A model generated the notes under the pieces. It was not told where the DNA came from. It saw only the letters and a program-made list of their open reading frames with translations, and made no database searches. A DNA stretch of 12,129 nt, taken from NCBI GenBank assembly GCA_001821455.1, contig MHLY01000009.1, forward strand, positions 19,166 through 31,294, given 5' to 3'. A program made the position numbers and the translations under genes. Below are positions 1 to 6,470 of this stretch, piece after piece (the stretch's first letter is position 1; each line of letters opens with the position of its first letter). Origin of the DNA: Candidatus Nealsonbacteria bacterium RBG_13_42_11. Its GTDB lineage: Bacteria; Patescibacteriota; Minisyncoccia; Minisyncoccales; RBG-13-42-11.

Positions 1-114
1 CGCCCCAATGTCGGAAACCCGACTGGACTTCTTTTTTAAGTGCTGGATTATTTTGGTTCTGGTGTTGTCTCCGAGCAAAGTAAGACAATTTGAACAATTT
101 TTTATCTTTTTCAT
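1..114 (-). CDS. ArsR-family winged-helix repressor, N-terminal fragment
   Basis: The reading frame runs off the window edge, so only 38 codons are visible, starting at an ATG at 112-114. The fragment contains L-G-D-N-T-R-T-K-I-I, which matches the helix that opens ArsR/SmtB winged-helix domains (usual form L-x-D-x-T-R-x-x-I-L). Proteins of this family are dimeric DNA-binding repressors that usually sense metals or redox state. Cysteines at residues 7 and 10 form an N-terminal C-x2-C; in CadC-like members N-terminal cysteines help bind metal, but the fragment is too short to assign a ligand. There is no SD sequence, like other core genes here. A strong promoter with an overlapping palindrome lies immediately upstream, consistent with autorepression. 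The family call is fairly secure; the inducer and target genes are unknown. Confidence 0.72.
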   Translation of the reverse strand, partial: MKKIKNCSNCLTLLGDNTRTKIIQHLKKKSSRVSDIGA

Positions 115-125
115 CGGATTAAAAA

Positions 126-151
126 AATATATAGATGAATATCTATATATT
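126..151. promoter_or_regulatory. Perfect palindrome, probable operator of the ArsR-like repressor
   Basis: Two 11-base arms (126-136 and 141-151) are perfectly complementary around a 4-base GAAT centre. The core is ATAGAT-GAAT-ATCTAT. It overlaps five of the six bases of the -10 box of the ArsR-like gene and covers the likely transcription start. ArsR/SmtB operators are typically AT-rich inverted repeats in this position, so autoregulation is the simplest reading. That the neighbouring protein binds here is inferred. Confidence 0.6.
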
Positions 152-175
152 AGATTTCTTGGGAGGACTTGTCAA
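147..175 (-). promoter_or_regulatory. Sigma70-type promoter of the ArsR-like gene
   Basis: The -35 box TTGACA (170-175, minus strand) is a perfect consensus, followed by a 17-base spacer and the -10 box TAATAT (147-152). The predicted transcript starts near 140, about 26 bases before the ATG. The promoter lies just downstream of the gpmA stop codon, with no terminator between, so gpmA readthrough into the regulator is possible. Confidence 0.75.
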
Positions 176-178
176 GTC

Positions 179-748
179 TTAAAAATCGTATTCTTTTAGG
201 CTCCCTGTCGGCATTTCTAAATTAATAATGTCTTCGTCGGAAATGTTTTCCAGATATTTTACCAAAGCCCGCAAAGAGTTATGACTGGCGACAACCAGAA
301 CGTTTTTTCTTTCTTTTAGGTCTTTCTCAACGTATTTTTTATAAAAAGGCACGGCTCTGTCAAAAACATCTTTTAAACTTTCTCCTTCCGGCGGCGCCTG
401 GTCCCAACTCCTTCTCCATAATTTAACCTGTTTCTCTCCGTATTTCTTTTTCATTTCATCCTTATTTAATCCCTGCAACTTGCCGTAATTTCTTTCATCT
501 AAGGCCTTGTCAACAACAAGCGGCAAATCTTTTTTGCCGAGATTTTCCAAAATTAAAGAAACCGTTTCTTTGTTCCTGATTAAGGGCGAAGTATAAACTT
601 TATCAATCTTAAAACCAGCCAGTTTTCCCGCCACCTCTTTGGCGCTTTTAATTCCCTCTTCGCTCAAAGAAACATCGGTCCAGCCGGTAAAGCGGTTTTC
701 TTTGTTCCATTGCGATTGAAGATGACGAAGTAAAATTAATTTACTCAT
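179..748 (-). CDS. gpmA: 2,3-bisphosphoglycerate-dependent phosphoglycerate mutase (short form)
   Basis: Interconverts 3-phosphoglycerate and 2-phosphoglycerate in glycolysis through a phosphohistidine. At 189 aa it resembles the short fission-yeast-type dPGM, lacking the loop of about 25 residues after W-R-R found in the E. coli enzyme. Visible active-site elements are R8-H9, the F-T-G-W segment (20-23), R58, the acid E85 in D-E-R-N-Y-G, W111-R112-R113 and the second histidine H155 in S-H-N-S-L-R-A-L. Two departures stand out: the family R-H-G-E/Q-S is R-H-L-Q-S here, and the usual H-G-N-S-L has lost its glycine. All catalytic residues I can identify are kept, so activity is expected. The ATG overlaps the eno stop codon by 8 bases, with no clear SD sequence, pointing to translational coupling with eno, which supplies the next pathway step. 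Confidence 0.9.
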   Translation of the reverse strand: MSKLILLRHLQSQWNKENRFTGWTDVSLSEEGIKSAKEVAGKLAGFKIDKVYTSPLIRNKETVSLILENLGKKDLPLVVDKALDERNYGKLQGLNKDEMKKKYGEKQVKLWRRSWDQAPPEGESLKDVFDRAVPFYKKYVEKDLKERKNVLVVASHNSLRALVKYLENISDEDIINLEMPTGSLKEYDF

Positions 749-1955
749 TTTTTATTTCTTTTTCTATTTCCAATAATCTATTATATTTTGCCATTCTTTC
801 TTTGGTAAAGGGAGCGCCCGATTTAATAAACTCGGCTCCGACGCCGACCGCCAAGTCGGCGATAAAATCATCTTCCGTCTCGCCGCCCCGGTTTGATACC
901 ATAATTTTCCAACCGTATGATTTTGCTAATTTCGCCGCTTCAATTGTTTCCGTAATTGTTCCTATCTGATTGGGTTTTAAAAGCAAACCGGAACAGGAAT
1001 TATTTTCTTCGGCCAGATTTATCCTTCTGGCATTGGAAACCGTCAGGTCATCGCCGAAAATCAGGACCTTATCCCCTATTTCTTCTTTAAGCTCCGAGAA
1101 GCTTTCAAAATCTTCTTCATAAAACGGATCTTCGATTGAAACAACTGGGTATTTTGCAACTAAATCTTTGTAAAACTCCTTTAATTCCTTCTTGGAAAGA
1201 TATCTTCCGTCTACTTTGTAGCTGCTATCCTGAAAAAATTCCGACGCTGCGGCGTCTATTGCAATTTTAACGTTATCTTTTTCACCTGTTTTTTCCGCCG
1301 CCTCCAAAATTAAATCTAAAACTTCCGTAATTTTCCCGACCGAAGTAGTCAGCGCCCCTTCAGAGCTTAATTTAACTTCCTTGAATTTATTTTTCAAAAT
1401 ATCTCCCAGTTTTTTATATATCTTTTTCCCTGCTTCCAGATTTTCCTTAAAAGTATCCTTTTGTGGGATAAGCATAAATTCCTGAAAACTGATGCTTTCT
1501 TCGCCGTGTTTCCCGCCTTCAAACATATTAAACGAAGGCTTCGGCAAAACCTGCGAAGGAATGTCCTCCGCAATTTGCGAAATATATTGGTATAAGGGAA
1601 TTTTTTTAGAAACGGCCGCGGCCCGGCAGGCCGCGATTGAAACGCCTAAAATCGCGTTGGCGCCCAAACGCGATTTATTTTGAGTAGTATCTAGCTCAAT
1701 CAAGGTTTTATCAATTTCTTTTTGGCTTCGTAATTCTTTGTCTTTTAATTCAGGAGCGATGATTTTTTCTACGTTTTCAACCGCTTTTTTAATATCAACG
1801 TTTACCGCTTCGCATTTCCCGGTTGAAACGCCCGCAGGAACAGAGGCTTTAAAGTTTCCGAAGTTTGTCTGAAGATTTACTTCTATCGTGGGGTTGCCTC
1901 TTGAATCTGAGATCTCTTTCGCTTTTATGTTTTTTATTTTTGGATCTTCAGCCAT
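741..1955 (-). CDS. eno: Enolase (divergent, histidine-to-asparagine at the substrate loop)
   Basis: Converts 2-phosphoglycerate to phosphoenolpyruvate. The 404-residue reading from ATG 1955 is slightly shorter than the usual 430 or so. The N-terminal signature K-A-K-E-I-S-D-S-R-G-N-P-T is typical. Metal and catalytic residues seem present: H150 in G-G-K-H-G, E159 in Q-E-F, the acid E199 in S-E-G, D234, E275 in I-E-D-P, D302 in F-G-D-D, the base K327 in L-K-P-N-Q-I-G and K378 in I-K-S-G. The conserved S-H-R-S-G-E-T-E-D reads S-N-R-G-G-E-T-E-D, replacing the substrate-loop histidine with N355. A TTG start at 1976, overlapping the trxB stop, would add seven residues (411 aa). I prefer the ATG because enolases begin close to this point; neither start has a good SD. 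Position between trxB and gpmA fits an operon. Confidence 0.9.
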   Translation of the reverse strand: MAEDPKIKNIKAKEISDSRGNPTIEVNLQTNFGNFKASVPAGVSTGKCEAVNVDIKKAVENVEKIIAPELKDKELRSQKEIDKTLIELDTTQNKSRLGANAILGVSIAACRAAAVSKKIPLYQYISQIAEDIPSQVLPKPSFNMFEGGKHGEESISFQEFMLIPQKDTFKENLEAGKKIYKKLGDILKNKFKEVKLSSEGALTTSVGKITEVLDLILEAAEKTGEKDNVKIAIDAAASEFFQDSSYKVDGRYLSKKELKEFYKDLVAKYPVVSIEDPFYEEDFESFSELKEEIGDKVLIFGDDLTVSNARRINLAEENNSCSGLLLKPNQIGTITETIEAAKLAKSYGWKIMVSNRGGETEDDFIADLAVGVGAEFIKSGAPFTKERMAKYNRLLEIEKEIKNE

Positions 1956-1972
1956 TTTTCTTAAAAGATTCT

Positions 1973-2902
1973 TCAATTGGAATTTTGAAGATAAATGGAA
2001 GCGGCTATCGCCGCCTTCGCTCCTTCGCCGGCGGCGATTACCACCTGCTTGTAAGGAACGTTATCAACGTCGCCGGCGGCAAAAAGGCCCGGGGTTTTTG
2101 TTTTCCCAGTATAGGGATCGGCGACAATCTCGTCTTTTTCGTTAAAATCAACTAAATCTTTTACGAAAGAAGTGGCAGGTTGGGAACCGATTTCAACAAA
2201 AACGCCCTCCACGTTCAAGGCTTTGGTTTCCTTTGATTTGAGGTCCTGATAAAGCACTTTACTGACAAAATTTTCTCCTTCAATTTTCTCTATCGCTGCC
2301 GACGTTATCACTTCCACCTTTCCCGTTTTTCCGGCTTTTTCCTGATTTTCTTTATCGGCTTTTGCTTCGGAACCGTGTTCTAAAATATAAATTTTCTCAA
2401 CGTAATGAGATAAAGAAATAGCGGCTTCAAAACCGGCATTACCTCCGCCTATTATTACTACCTTTTTTCCAACATATAAAGGACCGTCGCAGGCAACGCA
2501 ATAGGAAACTCCTTTTCCGATAAATTCTTTTTCGCCCGGTACTTCCAAAGGTCTGGGGTCGGCTCCCGAAGCGATAATTATGCTTCGGGCCTGAAATTCT
2601 TTTCTTGTGGCGGTTAAAATTATGAATTCTTTGCCGTTTTTTCTGATTTCTTTTACCGAGTTCATTTCAATATCAATTTTGTGCTTTTTCAATTGTGTCT
2701 CAAATTTCTGCATCAAATCCAAACCGGAAGTTGATTCAAAACCGGGATAATTTTCAATAGCCACGGCCTTTCTGGCTATTTGACCGGCGAAAGTTTTGGT
2801 AATCAGCAGGGTTTTTAATCTTTGCCGCGCAGCATAAATACCGGCCGTGATACCGGCCGGTCCCCCACCCACAATAACTAAATCGTAGAATTCGGAAGCC
2901 AT
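1973..2902 (-). CDS. trxB: Thioredoxin reductase-like flavoprotein, AhpF-like nucleotide site
   Basis: FAD-dependent pyridine nucleotide-disulfide oxidoreductase of 309 aa, the normal length for low-molecular-weight thioredoxin reductase. Order of elements: FAD site G-G-G-P-A-G (12-17), redox pair C135-V-A-C138 followed by D-G, nucleotide-binding G-G-G-N-A-G (152-157), and C-terminal FAD motif A-A-G-D-V (275-279). It should pass electrons to a thioredoxin or a glutaredoxin-like protein. The H-R-R-x3-R motif that reads the 2'-phosphate of NADPH is missing. In its place stands I-L-E-H-G-S-E-A-K-A-D, close to the L-E-F-A-P-E-M-K-A-D stretch of AhpF, which prefers NADH. NADH use is therefore likely but inferred. 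The ATG lies 20 bases after the nnrD stop, has no SD sequence, and the stop overlaps the alternative eno start. Confidence 0.88.
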   Translation of the reverse strand: MASEFYDLVIVGGGPAGITAGIYAARQRLKTLLITKTFAGQIARKAVAIENYPGFESTSGLDLMQKFETQLKKHKIDIEMNSVKEIRKNGKEFIILTATRKEFQARSIIIASGADPRPLEVPGEKEFIGKGVSYCVACDGPLYVGKKVVIIGGGNAGFEAAISLSHYVEKIYILEHGSEAKADKENQEKAGKTGKVEVITSAAIEKIEGENFVSKVLYQDLKSKETKALNVEGVFVEIGSQPATSFVKDLVDFNEKDEIVADPYTGKTKTPGLFAAGDVDNVPYKQVVIAAGEGAKAAIAASIYLQNSN

Positions 2903-2922
2903 ATGAACTGATAATTTACAAA

Positions 2923-3789
2923 TTAAATGTTAATTATTCCGGGAATCGCCTCAATTAAATCCATAGCTGTCATAGCGTCTTTTAATTTTGCAGCCGCCGC
3001 TTCGCCCGCCTTCCCGTTGATATACGCTCCTGCCTGACCCGCCTCAAAAACATTTATTCCCCGGGCTGCCAAAGCCCCACAAATTCCGGCCAAAGTATCG
3101 CCCGAACCGCCTCCGGTCATATAAGGAGTACCGGCTTTATCTATGGCGGTGTCTTTGCCGTTGGAAATCACGTCCGTCTTTCCTTTCAGCAAAATAGTGG
3201 TTTTTAAACGGCAAGCTTCTGATTCCACTAATTTTATTTTTTCATCGTCGGGCAACTGATAAATTTCTTTTCCCGTTAAAACGAAAAATTCATAAGTATG
3301 AGGAGTAATTAAAAAATTTCTTCCGGAAATTATCCCGGGATTTTTTCCTATAGCATGAATGGCGTCAGCATCTATTACTACCGGAACCTGAACCTGGGAA
3401 AGATATTCTAAAGTCGCTTCTTGAGTTTCTTCGGTCCTGCCTATTCCGCCGCCGATCAATACCGCCGTCTTTCCGTGCGATACGGCTTTCGCCGCCTCAG
3501 TCATGGAAAGCAAAGTGGCCACGTGCTTGCTTTCCAGCCATTTTCCTTCCAAAGGATAAGCAGCCAAAAGAGGAGAAAAACTGGCTATAATGTCAGCCGC
3601 TCTTTTGGGAGCGATAATTCTTACCATATCAACGCCGGACTTAAAAGCGGCCAGGGATGAAAGAGCCGGCGAGCCGGAATAAAAATCAGAGCCGCCGATG
3701 ACGATTAAAAGGCCGAAGTCGTATTTCTTGGAATCTAAAGGCCGGGGCGGATAAATTTTCTTTAAAATATCTTTAGTTGTTTCAATCAT
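2923..3789 (-). CDS. nnrD: ADP/ATP-dependent (S)-NAD(P)H-hydrate dehydratase
   Basis: Repairs hydrated NADH and NADPH, using ATP or ADP to drive dehydration. This is the stand-alone C-terminal YjeF/CARKD domain, a ribokinase-like fold; the N-terminal epimerase domain (NnrE) is absent from the protein and from the window. In 288 aa I see G-G-S-D-F-Y-S-G-S near residue 32, the I-G-G-G-I-G-R-T turn (112-119), V-I-D-A-D-A-I (138-144), I-T-P-H-T-Y-E-F (161-168) and the nucleotide-binding G-G-G-S-G-D-T-L-A-G (226-235), in which D231 is the expected catalytic aspartate. The order and spacing match the family. It sits 33 bases after ftsZ and 20 before trxB, so co-transcription is likely. Pairing with an NAD(P)H-using reductase and glycolytic genes fits a cofactor-maintenance role. 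Confidence 0.88.
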   Translation of the reverse strand: MIETTKDILKKIYPPRPLDSKKYDFGLLIVIGGSDFYSGSPALSSLAAFKSGVDMVRIIAPKRAADIIASFSPLLAAYPLEGKWLESKHVATLLSMTEAAKAVSHGKTAVLIGGGIGRTEETQEATLEYLSQVQVPVVIDADAIHAIGKNPGIISGRNFLITPHTYEFFVLTGKEIYQLPDDEKIKLVESEACRLKTTILLKGKTDVISNGKDTAIDKAGTPYMTGGGSGDTLAGICGALAARGINVFEAGQAGAYINGKAGEAAAAKLKDAMTAMDLIEAIPGIINI

Positions 3790-3822
3790 ATTTTTAATAA
3801 TGGTTAAAAATTTGACCTTTTA

Positions 3823-5235
3823 TTACTTTGCTAATTTTTTTCTTAAAAAAGCGGGTGTTTCCCAGAATTTTTCTTTTTCCAGCATTTCTTTTTCAACTTC
3901 CTCCGCTTCTCTTCTTATCTGGAGGGCGCTCTTTCTCACCGTTTCGGGTTCCGATGGCGGAGGAACTTCCACGGGCGTGGTTTTTAATTCGGTTTTTTGT
4001 TTCTTAATTTTTGTTTTATTGGGTTTTGACTTTCTGGGTTTTCTGGGTTTTTTCGGTTTGCGCCGCTTGTGAACCATTGGCTTTTTTACAATTTTTTTAT
4101 GAGAAATTTTCTTTTTGTGATGCTGTTTCGGTTTCTTCTCGGTTTTTTTTACCTGCTCCTTGCTTAATTTTTCCTGATGCGCGATTTTTTTAATCTTTTT
4201 TCTTTTTGATTTTGCTGACTGCGGGAAAAGTTTCATTCCGCAGCCCGTAATCAGAAAAGAGGTTTTGATTATGTCAGAATATTTTTTGCCCTGGGAAATC
4301 CCGAAAATAATTTTCGCTTCCGGATTCACCATTTCAGCGATGGTTTTTGAAATCTGATTTACTTCAGCCAGAGACAATTCTTTTTCTCCGGCAATGTTCA
4401 GCAAAACTCCTTTGGCTCCTTTGATGCTGTAAGGATATAAAGGAGAATTAAGGGCTTTGTTGATTAAATCCTTGCTCGCCCCTTCTTTTCTGGGAACGGA
4501 GACTGAATTCAAATAGGCTAATCTTCCCCGGCCGTCCAAAATCGTTCTCAAGTCGGCAAAATCAATATTAATCAAACCCGGCTCATAAATGGTTTCAATC
4601 AGACCCTCCAAGCTCTCGGCTAAACTTCTGTTAATTACCGAAAGCGCCTGCCTTAAAGGAGTATTTTTATCAATAATCTGAAAAACTCTTTCATTGGGAA
4701 TAACTGAAAAGGCGTTTAAATAACCTTTTACTTTTTCCAATCCTTCTTTGGCGATTTCCACTTTTTTATCTCCTTCAAACTTAAAAGGCAGGGTAAAAAT
4801 ACCGTAAGTTAAATTCCCGAGGGATTTTGAGATTTTAGCGAAAATGGGGGCCGCGCCTGAGCCCGTGCCGCCGCCCAAGCAGGCAATTATAATGCACAAA
4901 TCCTGGCCTTCCAGCAGTTTTTTTATTTTATCTTTTTCATCTAAAGCCGCTTCCCGGCCCAAATCCGGATTCATGCCCGTACCTAAACCGTGAGTCAAGC
5001 TTTGGCCGAACTGAAAACGGGTAACCTTTCTCCTTACCGTTCTCAGGGCCTTTGGGTCGGTGTTGGCAGCCACGAAAGTGGCTTTCTCTATTCTAGAGGC
5101 GATTTCAGAAACGATGTTTCCTGCTCCGCCGCCAATGCCAATAACCCTGATTTTTGTCTTCTTGACCGCTTCAGGCACCACAGGAAGTTGTTTAATTTCT
5201 GTCTTCTTTTTTCCTTTTTTGGTAATCTTTCGCAT
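3823..5235 (-). CDS. ftsZ: Cell division GTPase FtsZ with basic N-terminal extension and lysine-rich linker
   Basis: Tubulin homologue that assembles the cytokinetic ring. The 470-aa protein has a basic N-terminal extension (about 1-27), the nucleotide-binding fold starting at I-G-I-G-G-G-A-G-N (32-40), the tubulin signature G-G-G-T-G-S-G (121-127) and the T7 catalytic loop N-I-D-F-A-D (223-228). After the globular part ends near 338, a linker of roughly 70 residues is about half lysine and arginine. It continues into a proline-rich stretch (V-E-V-P-P-P), then a charged probable helix. The C-terminus W-E-T-P-A-F-L-R-K (458-466) matches the conserved FtsZ tail (I-P-x-F-L-R) that binds FtsA or other anchors. 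No ftsA or other division gene is adjacent; instead ftsZ leads an operon of metabolic genes. No SD sequence precedes the ATG; promoter spacing suggests a nearly leaderless mRNA. Confidence 0.95.
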   Translation of the reverse strand: MRKITKKGKKKTEIKQLPVVPEAVKKTKIRVIGIGGGAGNIVSEIASRIEKATFVAANTDPKALRTVRRKVTRFQFGQSLTHGLGTGMNPDLGREAALDEKDKIKKLLEGQDLCIIIACLGGGTGSGAAPIFAKISKSLGNLTYGIFTLPFKFEGDKKVEIAKEGLEKVKGYLNAFSVIPNERVFQIIDKNTPLRQALSVINRSLAESLEGLIETIYEPGLINIDFADLRTILDGRGRLAYLNSVSVPRKEGASKDLINKALNSPLYPYSIKGAKGVLLNIAGEKELSLAEVNQISKTIAEMVNPEAKIIFGISQGKKYSDIIKTSFLITGCGMKLFPQSAKSKRKKIKKIAHQEKLSKEQVKKTEKKPKQHHKKKISHKKIVKKPMVHKRRKPKKPRKPRKSKPNKTKIKKQKTELKTTPVEVPPPSEPETVRKSALQIRREAEEVEKEMLEKEKFWETPAFLRKKLAK

Positions 5236-5246
5236 TATTATACCTA

Positions 5247-5274
5247 ATTATACCCTCCCTGTTTTTTATTTCAA
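5247..5274 (-). promoter_or_regulatory. Promoter of the ftsZ-nnrD-trxB-eno-gpmA operon
   Basis: The -35 box TTGAAA (5269-5274) and a perfect -10 box TATAAT (5247-5252) are separated by 16 bases on the minus strand. The expected start near 5240 is only about five bases before the ftsZ ATG, so the mRNA would be almost leaderless. A second TATAAT just before the ATG is too close to it to serve as a promoter for this start. A small AT-rich inverted repeat, AATAAG/CTTATT (5273-5289), touches the -35 box. Confidence 0.7.
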
Positions 5275-5291
5275 TAAGGCGCTCTTATTCT

Positions 5292-5687
5292 TTATTCCGT
5301 GGCTTTACCGTCAAAATGCTCCTCATTTGCCTCGGCCTCCTCTTTGGTGGCGCGCACTACCCCGTCTTTGTGTTCCGGCGGAGAATAAATCGTATAAAGT
5401 TTCATTTCTTTGTCCGATGAAGTATTGATAATATTATGATTTGTGCCGGCCGGAATAACTATGGCCGAACCGTCTTCAATTTTATGTTCCACTCCGTCTA
5501 AAATCGCTTTTCCCTCGCCTTGTTCCACGCGGAAAAACTGGTCCAAAGTATGCATTTCCATTCCAATTTCTTCTCCCGGTTTCAAACTCATTAAAACCAA
5601 CTGGCTGTTTTTGGCGGTATATAAAACCTGGCGGAAGTTTGAATTTTCCAATGAATCTTTTTCAATGTTTGTAACGTAGCCTTTCAT
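5292..5687 (-). CDS. Small single-domain cupin protein
   Basis: A 131-aa, single-domain beta-barrel protein. Cupin motif 1 is represented by G-M-E-M-H-T-L-D-Q-F-F-R-V-E-Q-G-E-G (42-59) and motif 2 by I-P-A-G-T-N-H-N-I-I-N (78-88). Probable metal ligands are H46, Q50, E55 and H84. Motif 1 has a single histidine followed by D-Q rather than the classical H-x-H, as in the widespread small cupins annotated after mannose-6-phosphate isomerase. The substrate cannot be read from sequence; sugar or small-acid binding is only a possibility. The C-terminal tail (about 105-131) is highly acidic. It has its own promoter, no SD sequence, and no recognisable terminator before the ftsZ promoter, so some readthrough into ftsZ is possible. 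Confidence 0.8.
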   Translation of the reverse strand: MKGYVTNIEKDSLENSNFRQVLYTAKNSQLVLMSLKPGEEIGMEMHTLDQFFRVEQGEGKAILDGVEHKIEDGSAIVIPAGTNHNIINTSSDKEMKLYTIYSPPEHKDGVVRATKEEAEANEEHFDGKATE

Positions 5688-5733
5688 GATGATTAATTTT
5701 CTTAATTAATTTAATTTTCCCTCGACCTCTATT

Positions 5734-5742
5734 ATTATAGCA
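5734..5742 (-). promoter_or_regulatory. Extended -10 promoter of the cupin gene
   Basis: TGC-TATAAT on the minus strand is a perfect -10 box with the TGn extension. No good -35 box is visible 16-18 bases upstream, which the extension can compensate for. It sits directly after the terminator of the preceding gene and gives a leader of about 40 bases. Confidence 0.6.
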
Positions 5743-5773
5743 AAAATAAAAGCGCGACTCTAATGGGCCGCGC
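5741..5773 (-). terminator. Rho-independent terminator after the AEP-like gene
   Basis: On the minus strand GCGCGGC (5767-5773) pairs with GTCGCGC (5752-5758), seven pairs with one G-U, around an 8-base loop, followed by TTTTATTTTT. The stem includes the stop codon of the upstream gene in its loop and abuts the cupin promoter, which separates the accessory block from the cupin-ftsZ region. Confidence 0.75.
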
Positions 5774-6407
5774 CGATAATTGATACCACAAAAGGCACTC
5801 TTGGCCTCAATGGACAAGAAGAAATACGCATTATCAGTCGTTGTTCTTTCAATCTGTGGCCGATATACCTTTGTCCTGTTAAGCCAGATAAAAGACAATC
5901 GCCAAGAAAATTCAATAAACCTTTTTCATCCAGCAACCTGCTGCCGTAATAATGGAAAGACATTCCGGAAAAAAGAATTACTCCTTCTTTTTGTCCGGCT
6001 TTATGGAGAAATTGTTTTATTTCTTTTATGCTCTCTTCTGAATTCTGGCAGTCAAAATCCATCATTGGAATATGGAAAGTTTTACCGTCTATTTCCACGT
6101 TGGATAGAATCGCCAGCACAAAACCGACACCCAAACGCCCTATTATTTCTTGTAATTTTGAGATTGTTAGCCCATCTCTTTCTAATTGAACTTTGGCTTT
6201 GTCAGTCTTGTCTGGATCGTGAAAGAGGCGCTTCTCCATACTAACAAACTCTTTCTTTATTTTTTTCTCCAAATCGTCGTGGGGTGTGGGTTTATAACTA
6301 ATGAAGTTAAGGGATTCTATTCTTGGGTTAACCTTCATAATTTCTGTGATAACCGTTAGAGCATCCATTCCTATTTGAAAAGTTGGTTTCGTTTCTATGT
6401 TGTTCAA
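5760..6407 (-). CDS. Unknown protein with primase-polymerase (AEP)-like motifs
   Basis: I do not recognise a named gene. The start is chosen as TTG at 6405-6407 because GGAGG lies seven bases upstream. The upstream extension of the frame overlaps a promoter and a terminator and looks non-coding. The resulting 215 aa contain I-P-M-M-D117-F-D119, then S-G-M-S-F-H152-Y-Y-G, then R180-Y-I-G-H-R-L and a strand L-I-M-R194-I-S. The h-D-x-D followed about 30 residues later by S-x-H resembles motifs I and II of archaeo-eukaryotic primases (AEP/Prim-Pol). The third acidic residue expected near the R-I-S strand is absent, so it may be a nucleotide-binding or inactive relative. The N-terminal 100 residues are mostly helical and charged. 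It has its own promoter and terminator. A five-codon ORF starting at ATG 6420-6418 overlaps the SD and ends across the TTG. Confidence 0.6.
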   Translation of the reverse strand: MNNIETKPTFQIGMDALTVITEIMKVNPRIESLNFISYKPTPHDDLEKKIKKEFVSMEKRLFHDPDKTDKAKVQLERDGLTISKLQEIIGRLGVGFVLAILSNVEIDGKTFHIPMMDFDCQNSEESIKEIKQFLHKAGQKEGVILFSGMSFHYYGSRLLDEKGLLNFLGDCLLSGLTGQRYIGHRLKEQRLIMRISSCPLRPRVPFVVSIIGAAH

Positions 6408-6437
6408 AGTACTACCTCCATTTTTTATACTAAGACA

Positions 6438-6465
6438 ATTATATTCAAATGCTCTGAAAAAGCAA
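6438..6465 (-). promoter_or_regulatory. Probable promoter of the AEP-like gene
   Basis: A perfect -10 TATAAT (6438-6443, minus strand) with a weaker -35 TTGCTT (6460-6465) at 16 bases. The start near 6431 would give a 24-base leader carrying the GGAGG ribosome binding site. It lies after the terminator of the candidate small RNA, so the gene can be expressed independently of it. Confidence 0.5.
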
Positions 6466-6470
6466 GAGTA

